The notes under the pieces are model-generated. The model did no database searches, was not told the origin of the DNA, and was given only the letters and a program-made list of their open reading frames with translations. From Termitidicoccus mucosus (GTDB taxonomy: Bacteria; Verrucomicrobiota; Verrucomicrobiia; Opitutales; Opitutaceae): DNA of 64,000 bases. A program made the translations under genes and the position numbers. Location: positions 5,828,501 to 5,892,500 of the forward strand of contig NZ_CP109796.1 in the NCBI RefSeq assembly GCF_038725785.1, given 5' to 3'. Positions 1 through 12,110 of the stretch are shown here, in pieces; positions within the stretch are counted from its first letter, which is position 1; every line of letters starts with the position of its first letter.

Positions 1-3000
1 AGCAGGCCGCTGCCGGTGACGGCGATGCTGCCGCTGCCGGCGGCCGCCGGCATCGAAGCCGGCGAACAGTCCTCCGCCGACGGTGACGCTGCCGCTGTCG
101 GTCACCGTCAGCGCGCCGTTGCCGAAATAGCCCGTGTAAAGTCGCTGCCGCTGTCCCACCAGCCGCTGACCGTGGCGGTGCCGGTGCCGCTGAAGAGCCC
201 GATCGCACTGATCATGCCGCTGCTGACCGGGCCGCCCGCCGGACGGCCAGCGCGCCGCTCCCTCGTCGCCCACGATCATCATCCCTTCGCTGCGCCACGC
301 CCCGCCGACGGTGGCGCTGCCGCTGCCGCCCGGCGCCCAGCCGACCTCACTGCCGCCTAGGCTGTGCACCGTGCCGCCCGCCGCGATGGCCAGCGCCCCC
401 GCGCCGCCGCCGCCGACGAGGATGTCGTTTTGCGCCTGCCAATAACCGCCGTTGCCGACCGCGACGGCGCCGCTGTCGCCGGGAGTCGCGCCGACGACGC
501 CCGCCGCCGTGCTGCCCGTCCAGCCGGTGATGGCGAGCGCGCCGCCGTTGACCGTGGTCGTGCCGGTGTAGGTGTTCGAGCCGCTGAGGATGAGCGTGCC
601 GGAGTTGCTGGCGGTGACGGTCAGCGAACGGCCGTCCCAGCCGGAGGCGTAGGCGGGCGAACCGGCGAGGCCCACGGTGTCGCTGAGGGTGGTGTTGACG
701 TCGAAGCTCGTGCCGCCGGCGACGGTGAAATTGCCGCGGCCGTCCTGCGCGCCGCCGAACCACGCGAGGTTCACGCCGGCGACGTATTTGGTGTCAGCGT
801 CGGTCTTGTAGATGCCGCCGTAGAGGTAGTCGGGCAGGCTGCCGGCGGCTCCGGCCAGCGTGGCGCTGGCGAACACGCCGCTGATGGTGCCGCTGGTCGC
901 GCTGATGAGGACTTGATGGCCGCTGCCAAGCACGCTGCTCGCGCTGGCGAACACGCTGCCCGTCGCAAAGCCGCTGACGCTGATGGTGCCGCCCACCGTC
1001 GCCGACGAGGCGTAAATGAACGCGTCGCCCGCGCCGCGGTTTTCCACCGTCAGCGCCAGCGTGGAGTTGGCGTTTTGCGCATACGTGCCGCCGGCGGTGA
1101 CCAGGCCGCTGCCGGAGATGTTGAGCTGGCCGGTGCCGGTGCCGGCGCCGCTGTAGCCGAGGATGAAGTCGCCCGCCGCCGCGAGCGCGCCGCTGTCGCC
1201 GACGGCCAGCACGCCGAAGTCGGCGGCGTATTGCCCGAAGGAAACCGTGCCGCCGACCGCGACCGCGCCGCTGCCGCTGATGTTCATGTAGCTGCTGCCG
1301 CCGAAGGCGAGGTAGTCGGTGATGTCGAGGCGGCTCGTGCCACTGACGGTGACCAGGCCCGCGCCCGCGGTGCGCGTCGGGTTGACGCTCAGGCCGGTGA
1401 AGCGCGCGCTGCCGCTTTCGGAAAGGGCGAGCGTGCTGGTGCCGGTGTTGGAATAATAACCGATGAGGCCGCCGCCGGAGACATCGAGGAACGCGCTGCC
1501 GCTGACGCCGGCCGTGCCGCTGGCGAGGGCGTCGCTGCTGACCCGGAAATCGGTGCTGGCGACGACGGCGCTGCCGGCGGCGTCCAACCGGCCGTTGACG
1601 CTGAACTGCCCGCCGCCGAGGTGGCCGGCGCCGCCGACGGCGACCAGGCCGGTGGCGCCGATGCCGACGCCGCCGGCGGTGACCGTGCCGCTGTCAGTGA
1701 TGGCCAGCGCGCCGGTGCCGGTGTTGTTGCCGATGTTGAGCGGTGCGGAGCCGTTCATGCGCCACTGGCCGCTGCCGCTGAGGTTGACCGTGCCGTCGGT
1801 GCCGGAGCCGCTGCCGATGACACCCGCCGTGCCCCCGACGTAGCCGGTGATGGTCAGCGTGCCCCCGTTGACCAGCGTCGTGCCGCTGTAGCTGTTGCTG
1901 GCGCTGAGGATGAGGTCGCCCCGGTTCGACGAGGTCACGGTCAGCGACGCGCCATCCCACGAGTCGCTGAGGGCGAGGTTCGCGCCGTGCGGCGTGGTGT
2001 TGCCCAAGGCCACGTCCACGTTGAAAACCTCGCCCTCGCCCAGCGTGAAGTTGCCGTGGCTGCGGTCGGTGCCGCTGAGCCACGTCAGCTGCGTTCCGAG
2101 CACGTAGTCGGTGCCGCCGACGATGAACGCGCCGAAGGTCAGGAAGTCCTTCTGGCTGGTCCCGCCGCTGACGCTCTTCGCCGCGAAGTCGCCGCTGATG
2201 CCCCCGGTGTGGAGGAGTACTTGCGCGTTATTCGCCAAGGCCGACGCGCTGCCGCCGTTGACGAACGCCGCCGTGCCCGTGGCGTTGACGGTCAGCGTGC
2301 CGCTGAGTTGCGCGCTGCCGGCGGTGATGAACGCGCCGCGACTGCCGAGGCTGCCGCTGAGCGTCAGGTCGAGCGTGGAGCGGGTGTTTTGCGTGTAAGC
2401 GCCGCCGGCGGTGACGCTGCCGCTGCCGCCGACGGCCAGCGCGCCGGTGCCGCCCAGGTCGGAGCCGACGTAGAAATTGCTCGAGCCAGCGAGCACGCCG
2501 CCGACCGTGCCGCTGCCGACGCCGCCGAGGTAGCCAAAGCGGATCTCGCCGACGGCACTGGCGGTGCCGCCCTGCGCGATGACCAGCGCGCCGGTGCCGC
2601 TGTTGCCGACGGTGATATTGTTGCCGGAAGTCATCAGGCCGCCCGCGCCGACGCCAACAGTGCCAAGTCCGTTGCTCGAATCGCCGATGGAGATCCACGT
2701 GTTTGCCGCAACCACGCCGCCCGTGACGCTGAGCGAGCCGACGCCGCCTTCGCCGACGATAATCATGTTCGCCCCAAGCAGGCCGCCGCCGCCGACCGTG
2801 CCGGTGCCAACCGCGTCCGCGTCGTAGCCAAGATAAACAAAGCTGCCGGCGTTGACGGTGCCGCCGGTGATGGTCAGGCTGCCGGTGCCGGTTTTGCCGA
2901 CGCGCAAGTCGCCGCCGTTGACGATGCCCCAATAGCCGCTGCCGCTGACGATGAGGTTCGCCGCGCCGCCCGCGCCGCCGTCAATCAAGCCCGCCGCGTT

Positions 3001-4365
3001 GCTGCCCGTCCAGCCGGTGATGGCGAGCGCGCCGCCGTTGACCGTGGTCGTGCCGGTGTGGGTGTTCGAGCCGCTGAGGATGAGCGTGCCGGAGTTGCTG
3101 GCGGTGACGGTCAGCGAACGACCGTCCCAGCCGGAGGCGTAGGCGGGGGAACCGGCGAGGCCCATGGTGTCGCTGAGGGTGGTGTTGACGTCGAAGCTCG
3201 TGCCGCCGGCGACGGTGAAGTTGCCGTGGCCGCTGGCGGCATCGCCGAACCATGCGAGGTTCACACCGGCGACGTAGCTGCTGCCGCTGGTGGTCTTGTA
3301 GATGCCGCCGTAAAGGTAATCGGGCAGCGCGCTGACGCCGGCCAGCGTGGCGCTGGCGAACACGCCGCTGATGGTGCCGCTGGTCGCGCTGATGAGGACT
3401 TGATGGCCGCTGTTGACGACGCTTTGCGCGTCCGCGAACGCGCTGCCCGTGGCAAAGCCGCTGACGCTGATGGTGCCGCCGACCGTCGCCGACGAGGCGT
3501 AAATGAAGGCGTCGCCCGCGCCGCGCGCCGTCACGCCGTCGCCGGCCGCGTCCAGCGTCAGCGTGCTTTGGGCGTTTTGCGCGTAGGCGCCGCCCGCCGT
3601 GACCAGGCCGCTGCCGCTGACGGCCAGCGCGGCGGAGTTGGTGCCGTTGCCCAGGATGATATTGGTGGCGCTGGCGAGCAGCGCGTTGCCGCCGACGCTG
3701 GCGCTGCCGGTGGTGACGGCGCCGCCGCCCGCGCTGTTGGCGATGACGATGTTGCCGGCGGTGACGCTGCCGCTGTCGGTCAGCGTCACCGCGCCCTCGA
3801 GCGTGGCGCCCGTGCCGAAGCCTTGGTGGCCGATGCTCAACTCGCCGGCCTGGAACCAGCCGCTGCCGCTGACATTCAGTTCGCCGCGGGCCACCTCCTC
3901 GTAGGAATAATAGCCGATGTAGGCGGTGGTGGCGGTGACGACGCCGGTGCCGCTGACGTTGACGACGCCGGTGCCACCCCAGTAGCCGACGTAGAGCCAC
4001 CCGTTGCTCCACGAGCCGCTGTCGGTGACGTTGACCGTGCCGAGGCGCCGTTGTTGCCAATCCAGTCGGAATTGCCGAACAAGGCGCCGTTGCCGCTGAC
4101 GTTGACCTCGCCGGTGCTGGCGGTGCCGCGACCGACATTGAGAGAGCCGGCGGCGGTGCCGGTGAGGTTCAGGATGCCGTGGGCGTTGGTGTCGCTGGCC
4201 TGCCAGCCGCCGACGTTAATGCCGGAATTTGCCGTGCCGAGATAGCCGCTGACGCTGACCGTGCCGCTGGAATTGGCGGCGCTGGCGATGTTGACTTGCG
4301 CCGTGCTGCCCGTCCAGCCGGTCACTTCAAGCACGCCGCCGTTGACGGTGGTCGTGCCGGAATAA
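1..4365 (-). CDS. Giant repeat protein, downstream part (frameshifted, runs off left edge)
   Basis: This is the continuation of the giant surface protein that starts at 13714. The reading frame moves twice: one base appears missing near 4366 (the SASN/YSGTT junction) and another near 4041 (the GNNGA/GTVNV junction). From 4041 to about 262 one frame stays open and encodes three more copies of the large module, ending in motifs such as HGNFTVAGGTSFDV, GTLILSGSNTYTGTTTVNGG and LAITGWTGS. In the first 270 bases the frame shifts again, near 259, between 230 and 250, near 139 and near 47. No stop and no C-terminal beta-barrel is visible, so the true end lies outside the window. The coding signal itself is strong; whether the indels are sequencing or assembly errors in GC-rich repeats, or real decay, cannot be told from the sequence alone. 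Confidence 0.7.
511..1040 (-). repeat. Recent intragenic duplication, copy 1
   Basis: Bases 511 to about 726 match 3001 to 3216 with only about four differences, at a constant offset of 2490. Similarity continues in patches to about 1040, including a run of roughly 70 identical bases near 850-920. Other module copies in the same gene are far more divergent at the DNA level, so this pair looks recently duplicated or homogenised by gene conversion. Confidence 0.85.
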
Positions 4366-7300
4366 TGTTCGAGGCGCTGAGGATGAGCGTGCCGCTGTTG
4401 CTCGCGGTCACGGTCAGCGACGCGCCGTCCCAGCCGCTGGTGTTCGGCGTGGCGGTGTTGTTCAGCGGCACGTCAACCGTGAAGGTCTCGCCCGCGCCGA
4501 GCGTGAAGTTGCCGTGCGCCGTCGCGGTGCCGGAATACCACGTGAGTTGCGAGCCGAGCACGTAGTCGGTCCCTCCGACGATGAACGCGCCGAGGGTCAG
4601 GAAGTCGTGCGTGCTGGTGCCGCCGGTGACGGTCACGGTGTCGAAGCCGCCGCTGATGGTGCCGGTGCGGATGAGCACTTGCGAGTTATTCGCCAAGGCC
4701 GACGCGCTGCCGCCGTTGACAAACGCGGCGGTGCCGCCGGCGTTGACGGTCAGCGTGCCGCTGAGCGTGCCGCTGGCCGCGGTGACATACGCGCCACGCG
4801 AATTGAGGGTGCCCGTCAGCGTGAGGTCGAGCAAGCCGCCGGCGTTTTGCGCATACGTGCCGCCAATCCACACGCTGCCGCTGTCGCTGACGGCCAGCGT
4901 GTTGACGCCGCCGGCGCCAAAGATGAAATTGCCGCTGACGCCCACCAAACCGTGGTCGCTAACAGCCAGCCGCGCGGTGTCAGCGACAGCGGCAGCGTCG
5001 AGCAAAATGTCGCCGCCGACCGCGAGCAAACCGGTGCCGCTGACGCCGAGGTCAATCGCGCCCGCGCCGTCGTAGGCGGCCGCCGTCAGCGTGCCGCCGA
5101 CGGCGAGACTGCCGCTGTTGGTGACGGTGACCGTGGCCGTCCCGCCGGCCTCGCCGTAGATTTGCAAACCGCCGGCGACGGACACGGCGGCGCTGTCGCT
5201 TACCGTCAGCGCCACGAAGCCGCCCGGGTCGGCATACAGCGTGGCGTTGCCCAGCGAGCGCACCGTGCCGCTTTCGCGGACGGCCAGCGACACCGAGCCA
5301 TAGGATTCCAGCACCAGGGAATCGTCCGCGACCAGCACGCCCGTCCCGCCGACGGCAACCGCGCCGGTGTCGCTGAGGCTGACCACCTCCGCACCGACGC
5401 TGCCGGTGTCGATGATGGCCAGCGTGCCGCCGCTGACATCAAGGCGGTTGGCCATGCGCCACAGGCCGCCGCCGCTGACGTTGACAACGCCCCCGTTCAC
5501 CCAACCCGCCGCGTTGGAGCCGGTCCAGCCGGTGATGGCCAGCACGCCGCCGCTGACGGTGGTCGTGCCCGTGTAGGTGTTGCTCGCGCTGAGGATCAGC
5601 GCGCCGGTGCCGGTCTTGGTGAGCGAGCGTCCGTCCCAGCCGGTGGCGAAGGAGCCGGTCTGGTTGGCGAGCGAAACGTCCACGAGGAAGGCGTGGTCAT
5701 CGAGGTGGAAGCTGCCGCTGCCGATCGTCGTGCCGCCGAACCACGCGAGCTGGTAGCCAACGACGTAGTCGAGGTCGCCGTTGGCCTTGTAGGTGTCGGC
5801 GATGAGGTAGTTGCGTCCGGTGGAGATGCCGCCGGCATCCTTGGCGTCGAAGTCGCCGAAGAGGCTCCCGGTGGTGCGGATGAGCAGCGTGCTGCCGTCG
5901 GCAAGGCCGGAGGCGCTGCCGCTGACGGCACCGAGGCTCGCGCCTGCGACGGTGAGCGAGCCGGAGAGCGTGGCGCTCTGCGCGGTGAGGTAGGCGGACG
6001 TGCGCGCGGGGTCGGTGATGTCGATGGCGAGGTGGGATTGGGCGTTCTGCGCATACGTGCTGCCGGCGTGGACGCTGCCGCTGCCGGCGATGGCGAGGAA
6101 GCCGCTGGCGGGGCCGGTGCCGCCGGTGTCCTGGCCGTTCATGAAGTCGCCGGCGGAGCGGACGAGGCCGCTGCCGGTGACAGTGAGGCGGCCGGTGCCG
6201 CCGCCATTGTCCTGATTGCCGAGGATGATCCAGGCGCCGGAATCGAGCAGGCCGCCGCTGACGGTGCCGGTGCCGACCGCGCCGTCGTCGTCGCCAAACT
6301 GGATGCCGTAATTCACGGCGGCGACAGTGCCGCCGGTGATGGTCAGCGCGCCCGTGCCGCCGACGTAGCCGACGAGCAGCTCCCCGCCCGCGCGGAGCAG
6401 GCCGGCGGTGACGGTGCCGCTGCCAAACCCGCCGTGGGAGGCACCAAAAGTAATGCTCTGCGCCGCGGTGACGGTGCCGCCGGCGATGGCCAGCACACCG
6501 GTCCCCTCGAGTCCGACAACGATGGAGTTGCCGGCGAGGACGCGGGCGCCGTCGGCGACGCTGACGGTGCCGCTGCCGCCGGTTTGCGCGCCGATGGTGA
6601 GGTGGTTCTCCACGTTGACGGTGCCGCCGCCGACGAGGAGAAAGCCGGCCGAGTCGTCGCCGACAATGGCGTTGGTGGCGGTCAAATACGCGCCGGCGAT
6701 GTTCTCGGCGCTGCCGCCGTTGATGTAGAGGTCGTCGCTCGTCCAGCCCTTGTTCACGAGCCAGCCGCCGAGGATGTCGAGGCCGGCGAGCGTGTTGCTG
6801 CCGCTGAGGATGAGCGTGCCGCTGTTGCTGGCAGTCAGCGTCAGCGTGCCGCCGTCCCAGTCGCTGACGTTCGGCGTGGCGACTTGGTGGAGGTTCACGT
6901 CCACAGTGAACGTCTCGCCGCTGTTAAGCGTGAAATTGCCGTGCGCGGTTTGCGTACCGCTGAACCACGTGAGCTGCGAGCCGAGCACATAATCGGTGCC
7001 GCCGACGATGAACGCACCCAACGTGAGAAAATCATGCGTGCTGGTGCCGCCGCTGACGGCCTTCGTCGTGAAATCGCCGTTGATGGTGCTGGTGTGGATG
7101 AGCACTTGCGTGTTGTTGGCGAGCGCGCTGGCGCTGCCGCCGTTGACGAACACCGCCGTGCCGCTGGTGGCGCTCGCCGTCAGCGTGCCGGAGAGATAGG
7201 CGGTGCCGGCGGTGACAAACGCGCCGCGCGAGCCGAGGCTGCCGCTGAGCGTGAGGTCGAGCGTGGAACCGGCGTTTTGCGAATAGCTGCCGTCGGCGCG

Positions 7301-10300
7301 GACGCTGCCGCTGCCGGCGACGGCGAGGTTGGCCGCGGCGCCGTCTCCATTGGTGATGTAACCAAGCGAGTGGAGCAGGCCGCCGCCGCTGATGCTGACG
7401 GTGGCGCTGAAGTCGTAAAGCATCGCCATCTCGATGTTCCCGGCCTGCGCGGTGCCGCCGCTGACGGCGAGGACGCCGGTGCCGCCGTTGCCGACCGTCA
7501 GGTGGTCGCCGGTCTGGAACAGCCCGCCGCTGACGGCGACGCGGCCATACGAATCATCCATCTGCCCCAGCACGATGCTCGCGCCCGCGCCTTGCGTGAC
7601 GAAGGTGCCGCCGCTGACGGTGAGGTAGCCCGTGCCGCTGTTGCCGATGATGGCCGTGTCCCCCGCGCTCCAAACCGCCGCGCCGCTGACGGTGGCGGTG
7701 CCAACGCCGGTCGTGCCGCTGCCAATATAAACCGCGCCGCTGCCGACGGTGCCGCTGTCGGTCACGGTCAGCGCGCCGCTGCCGGAATCGCCGACGATGA
7801 GATTGCCCGTGGTGGCGAGCACGCCGCTGCCGCTGATGGTTGCGGTGCCGCTGCCGGCGGCGTAGGTTTGCGACCAGACGCTGGACGGGTCGCTGTCGTC
7901 GCCGTCGCCGGTGGCGCCCGCCGCGCCGATGACCACGCCGCCGGCGCTGACGGTGCCGCCGCTGACGGCGAGGACGCCGACGCCGGCGTTGCCCGCGGTC
8001 AGCGTGCCGGTGACGGCGAGCAGGCCGCCGCCGGTGATTTCCACCCGGCCATAAGAGGAGGCATAGGTTTCCGTGTAGGAATAACCGGAGCCGTCGCTGC
8101 TTTGATAAACACTGGCGCCGGCATCGCCGATGCTGACGCCGGCGGCGGTGACGCTGCCGCTGCCGGCGATGGTGAGCGCGCCGGTGCCGCCGTAGCCGAC
8201 GTAGAGGTTGCTGGCGCTCCACCAGCCGCTGACACTGGCGCTGCCGCTGCCGGCTCCGAAGGCGCCCGTGTATTTGTCGCTGCCCGCGTATTCCTCGGTG
8301 TAATCGTTGGCTTGGGCGGAGCCGATGGCGGTGTGGCCGCTGACGACCTGGCCGGTGATGTCCAGCGTGCCGGAGCCGCTGTTGCCGACGTAGAGGTAAC
8401 CGGCCTCCAGCGTGCCGCTGACGGCGAGGGCGGCGGCGAGGGCGGCGGTGCTGCCGCTGTCATCCAGCGTCCACGCGGAATTGTCCCAGATGTAATGTTC
8501 GAAAGCGCTGCCGCCGACGCTGCCGATGGAGACGGAGTTGTTGCCGGTGAAACCGCTGATGGCGAGCGCGCCGGCCGCGGCATCGATGCTGCTGAAAACG
8601 TTGGTGGCGCTGAGGAGGAGCGTGCCGGAGTTGGAGGAGGTCAGCGTCAGCGTGCCGACCCGGTTGGTGTTGACCAAGCCGTAGCCGGTGCTGCCGCTGA
8701 GGGCGGGCAGGGCGTCAATTTCAAACGTCTCGCCCGCGCCGAGCGTGAAGTTGCCGCTGGCGTTGTTGTCGGCGGCATACCAGCGCAGGCCGTAGCCGGC
8801 GACGAGGTCGTGCCCGCCGTTGGCGAGGAACACGCCGCCGTGGAGGTAATCGCGGCTGGCGCCGGCCAGCCCGGTGACGGTGCCGCTGAACGAGCTGTTG
8901 ACGGTGATGGTGCCGCTGACGGCGCGGAGAACAAGCTTGGTGTCGGTGATGACGTCGCTGGCCTTGGTCGCGGCGGACGGGTCGGCGCCGGTGAAATTGT
9001 TCACCGTCAGCGAGCCGGAGAGCACCGCGCCGGCGGTGGCGGTGATGTAGGCGGTGTCGCGCGCCATGCCGAGGTTCACCGTCAGCAGTTCGAAGGCGGT
9101 GTTGGTGTAGCTGCCGGTGGTGACGAGCGAGCCGGTCTGGGCAAGGGTCACCGCGTAGCGGTTGGCGGCGCCGTTGAAGAAGTTGCCGGTGTTGCTCCAC
9201 AAGCCGGCGATGGTGAGTGAGCCGGTGCCGCCGCCGGTGGCGAAGGAGACGCCGCCGGTGCTGAGCACCGTGCCGGTCTGCGCCACCGTCACCACGCCGT
9301 TGCCGGCGGCGCCGATGGTGACCAAGCCATTGTTAATCCACAGGCCGGCGACGTTGACACTGCCGGTGACGCCGGTGGCGCGCCCGAGGTTGGCGGCGGC
9401 GTTGGCGAGGGTGCCGCCCTGCGCGATGTCCAGCCAGCCCGCGCCGAAGTTGCCGACGGTGAGGCCGTTGTTGTTCGTCGTCCAGTAGCCGCTGATGCCG
9501 GCGCTGCCGCTGGAGCTGGCGGCGTCGCCGAGGCTGACGGTGCCGGTGGTGCTGAGGGTGCCGCCTTGGGCGACGGTGAGCAGGCCCGTGCCGGAAGCGC
9601 CGACGATAAAAGCACCGTTGCTGCTCCACAGGCCGGCGACGTTCGCGGCGCCCGTCGCGCCAGCCGAATAACCGATGAACGACGTGCCGCCGACCGTCAC
9701 GCTGCCGCTGTCAGTGATAAGCAAGTTGCCGGTGCCGTCGGTGCCGACATACAAATCGCCCGCCACGTCCCACCACGCGCTGCCGCTGATGGCGACGGTG
9801 CCGGAGCCGTCGTCGATGTATGCCGCGCCGCCGGTGGTGATTTGCGCCGTGTCGGCGCCCGTGAGCACGCCCTCGCTGCCCGCGCCGACGTGCAGGTCGC
9901 CGGCCATGCCCCAGTGACCCGTGCCGCTGACGACGACCCAGCCGCTGGCGCCAGCGCCGCCGATGTAACCCGCCGCGTTGCCGCCCGTCCAGCCGGTGAT
10001 TTGCAGGGTGCCGCCGTTGACCAGCGTCGTGCCGCTGTAGTTGTTCGACGCGCTGAGGATGAGCGTGCCCTCGCCCTGCTTGGTCAGTGACCGACCGTCC
10101 CAACCGCCTGCGCCGAGGCCGGGGTTGGTGTCGCTGAGCGTGACATCCACGTTGAACGTCTCGGCCGCGCCGAGGGTGAAGTTGCCGTGTGAAATCTGCG
10201 TGCCGGAATACCATGCGAGCTGCGAGCCGAGCACGTAATCCGTCCCTCCGACAATGAACGCGCCGAGGACAAGGAAGTCGTGCGTGCTCGTGCCGCCGGG

Positions 10301-12110
10301 GACGATCTTGTTGTCCGCGGCATACTCGGTGCCGCCGAAGCCGTCCTGGGTGCGGATGAGCACCTGCGCGTTTTGCGCGAGCGTGCTGGCCTTGGTGCCG
10401 CTCGCGGTGCCGGTGTAGTTGGCGACGACGAGCGTGCCGGAGAGGGTGGCACTTTGCGCGGTGATGAACGCGCCGCGCGTGCCGCTCAGTCCCGCGAGGT
10501 CGAGAGTGAGGGTGGACGCGGCGTCCTGCGCATACGCGCCGCCCGCCGTCACGGTGCCGCTGCCGGCGACGAAGAGCCAGCCGGTGCCGGTGCCCGCGTA
10601 GTCGGCGCCACCCATCGGCGCGCTGCCGCCGACCCAGAGGTCGCCGCCCGACTGGAAGAGGCCGCCGACGCTGACCGTGCCGGTCGCGACGCCGACGCCG
10701 ATGCCGACCAGCCCGCCGCTGCCGGTGGCCATTGCGCCGATGTCGAGCGAGCCGGTCGCGCCTTCGCCGAGACCGACGGCCAGCAGCTGGTCGCTGCCAA
10801 GGAACGCGCCCGCACCCATGCTGCCGGTGCCGATGCCGCCGGCCAGGGAGGGGTCGCGGAGGCCGATGATGGCGAACGGCGCGGTGACGGTGCCGCCGTT
10901 CATCAGCAGCGCGCCCGTGCCGCTGTTGCCGCCGACGATGAAAACGTGATACGCGGGGTTGGTGACGGCATACTGGCCGAGGGTGACGCTGACCACGCCG
11001 CCGTCCAGCGTGAGCGTGCCGGAACCGCCGGGATAGCCGTGGCCGACCAGCAGCCGCGTGGTCTCCACCGCGCCGCTGCCGCTGACGGCGAGCAGGCCGT
11101 TCGCGCCGGAGTTGAAGCCGACGTCAATCTGGTCCTCCGCGCCGACCGTGCCGCCGCTGACGATGAGGCTGCCGGCGCCGCCGTGGCCGACGTAGAGGAT
11201 GCTGCCGGTCGTCCAGAGGCCGTTGCCGCTGACGGCGGCCGTGCCGGTCCCGATGGCGTCGCGGCCGATGTAGCTGTTGCCGCCGACGGCGACGGCGCCG
11301 CCCGGCGCCACCGTCAGCGCGCCGTTGCCGTCGGCGCCGACCACCATGTCGCCTCCCACGGCGAGGACGCCGCCGCCGAGGACCGTGCCGCTGCCGAACG
11401 CGCCGGCGTCGCGGCCCAAAGTGAGCGTGTTTTCCACGTTGACGGTGCCGCTCTCGACCACCAGCCAGCCCGCGCCGGTGCCGCCGATGACGGCGTTGGT
11501 GGCGGTGAGGTAGGCGGTGCCGCCGGTGTTGAGGAAGGTCGCGCCGCCGTCCACGAGCAACTCGCCGGAAGTCCAGCCGCGATTGACGAGCCAGCCGCCC
11601 AGGACGTTCAGGCCGGCGAGGTGGTTGGTGGCGGAGAGGGCGAGGGTGCCGCTGTTGGACGCGGTGAGGGTGAGCGTCGCGCCGTCCCACGCGGGCGCGC
11701 CGCCGTTGGCGTCGTGGGCGGTGGTGGCGGAGAGGTTCACGTCGACGTCGAAGACTTCGCCGGCGCCGAGGGTGAAATTGCCGTGGGAAAACGTGGTGGC
11801 GCTGAACCACGCCAAGCCGCCGCCGAGGACATAGTTTTTGTTGCCAGAGGCAGGATCTTTGTAGGCGTCGAGGACGATGAAATCGCGGGAGGTGCCGCTG
11901 CCCGCGAGGTTTTTCTCCACAAAGTCGCCGCCGAGCCCGTTGGCGGCGGTCGTGGTGATGAGGAGTTGCGCGCCAATGGCCAGTTCGCTGGCGCGAGTGC
12001 CGCTGATGACGGCGGAAGTGTTGACGGTGAGCGTGCCGCCGAGGGTCGCGGTGCCGGAGGTGATGAATGCGTCGCGCGAGCCCAGGGGACCGTCGAGGTC
12101 GAGATTCAAC
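540..12110 (-). repeat. Array of nine large modules in the giant surface protein
   Basis: Each module has a stretch resembling YAQNAxSTLxLxLxG, then xSRGAFITAxxATLSGTLTV, QVLIxT, TSTHDFLTLGAFIVGGTDYV, a HGNFTLGAGETFxVDV motif, WDGxSLTxTASNSGTLILSASN and a YSGTTxVNGGxLxITGWTG closing motif. The HGNFTLGAGETF-like motif lies near 11775, 10180, 8745, 6945, 5715, 4510, 3220, 2055 and 730, giving a period of about 1.2-1.8 kb. The GTLxLSxxNxYSGTTxVNGG part matches what I know of the autotransporter-associated beta-strand repeat (TIGR02601). The variable linkers are chains of GNSGTGxLTVSGGTV-type units like the T5SS/PEP-CTERM-associated repeat (TIGR04393). Family names are from memory, not a search. 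Confidence 0.85.
3001..3525 (-). repeat. Recent intragenic duplication, copy 2
   Basis: Partner of the copy at 511-1040, offset 2490. Both encode the closing TIGR02601-like repeat, the DTMGLAGSPAYASGWDG or DTVGLAGSPAYASGWDG linker and the preceding module core. Apart from about four substitutions in the first 216 bases, the copies differ mainly in the short segment around 3230-3340. Confidence 0.85.

Noticed and set aside
540-12110. Short regularly repeated sequences resembling a CRISPR array
   Set aside because: They are in-frame coding repeats of a single protein, of variable length, without uniform spacers or cas genes.
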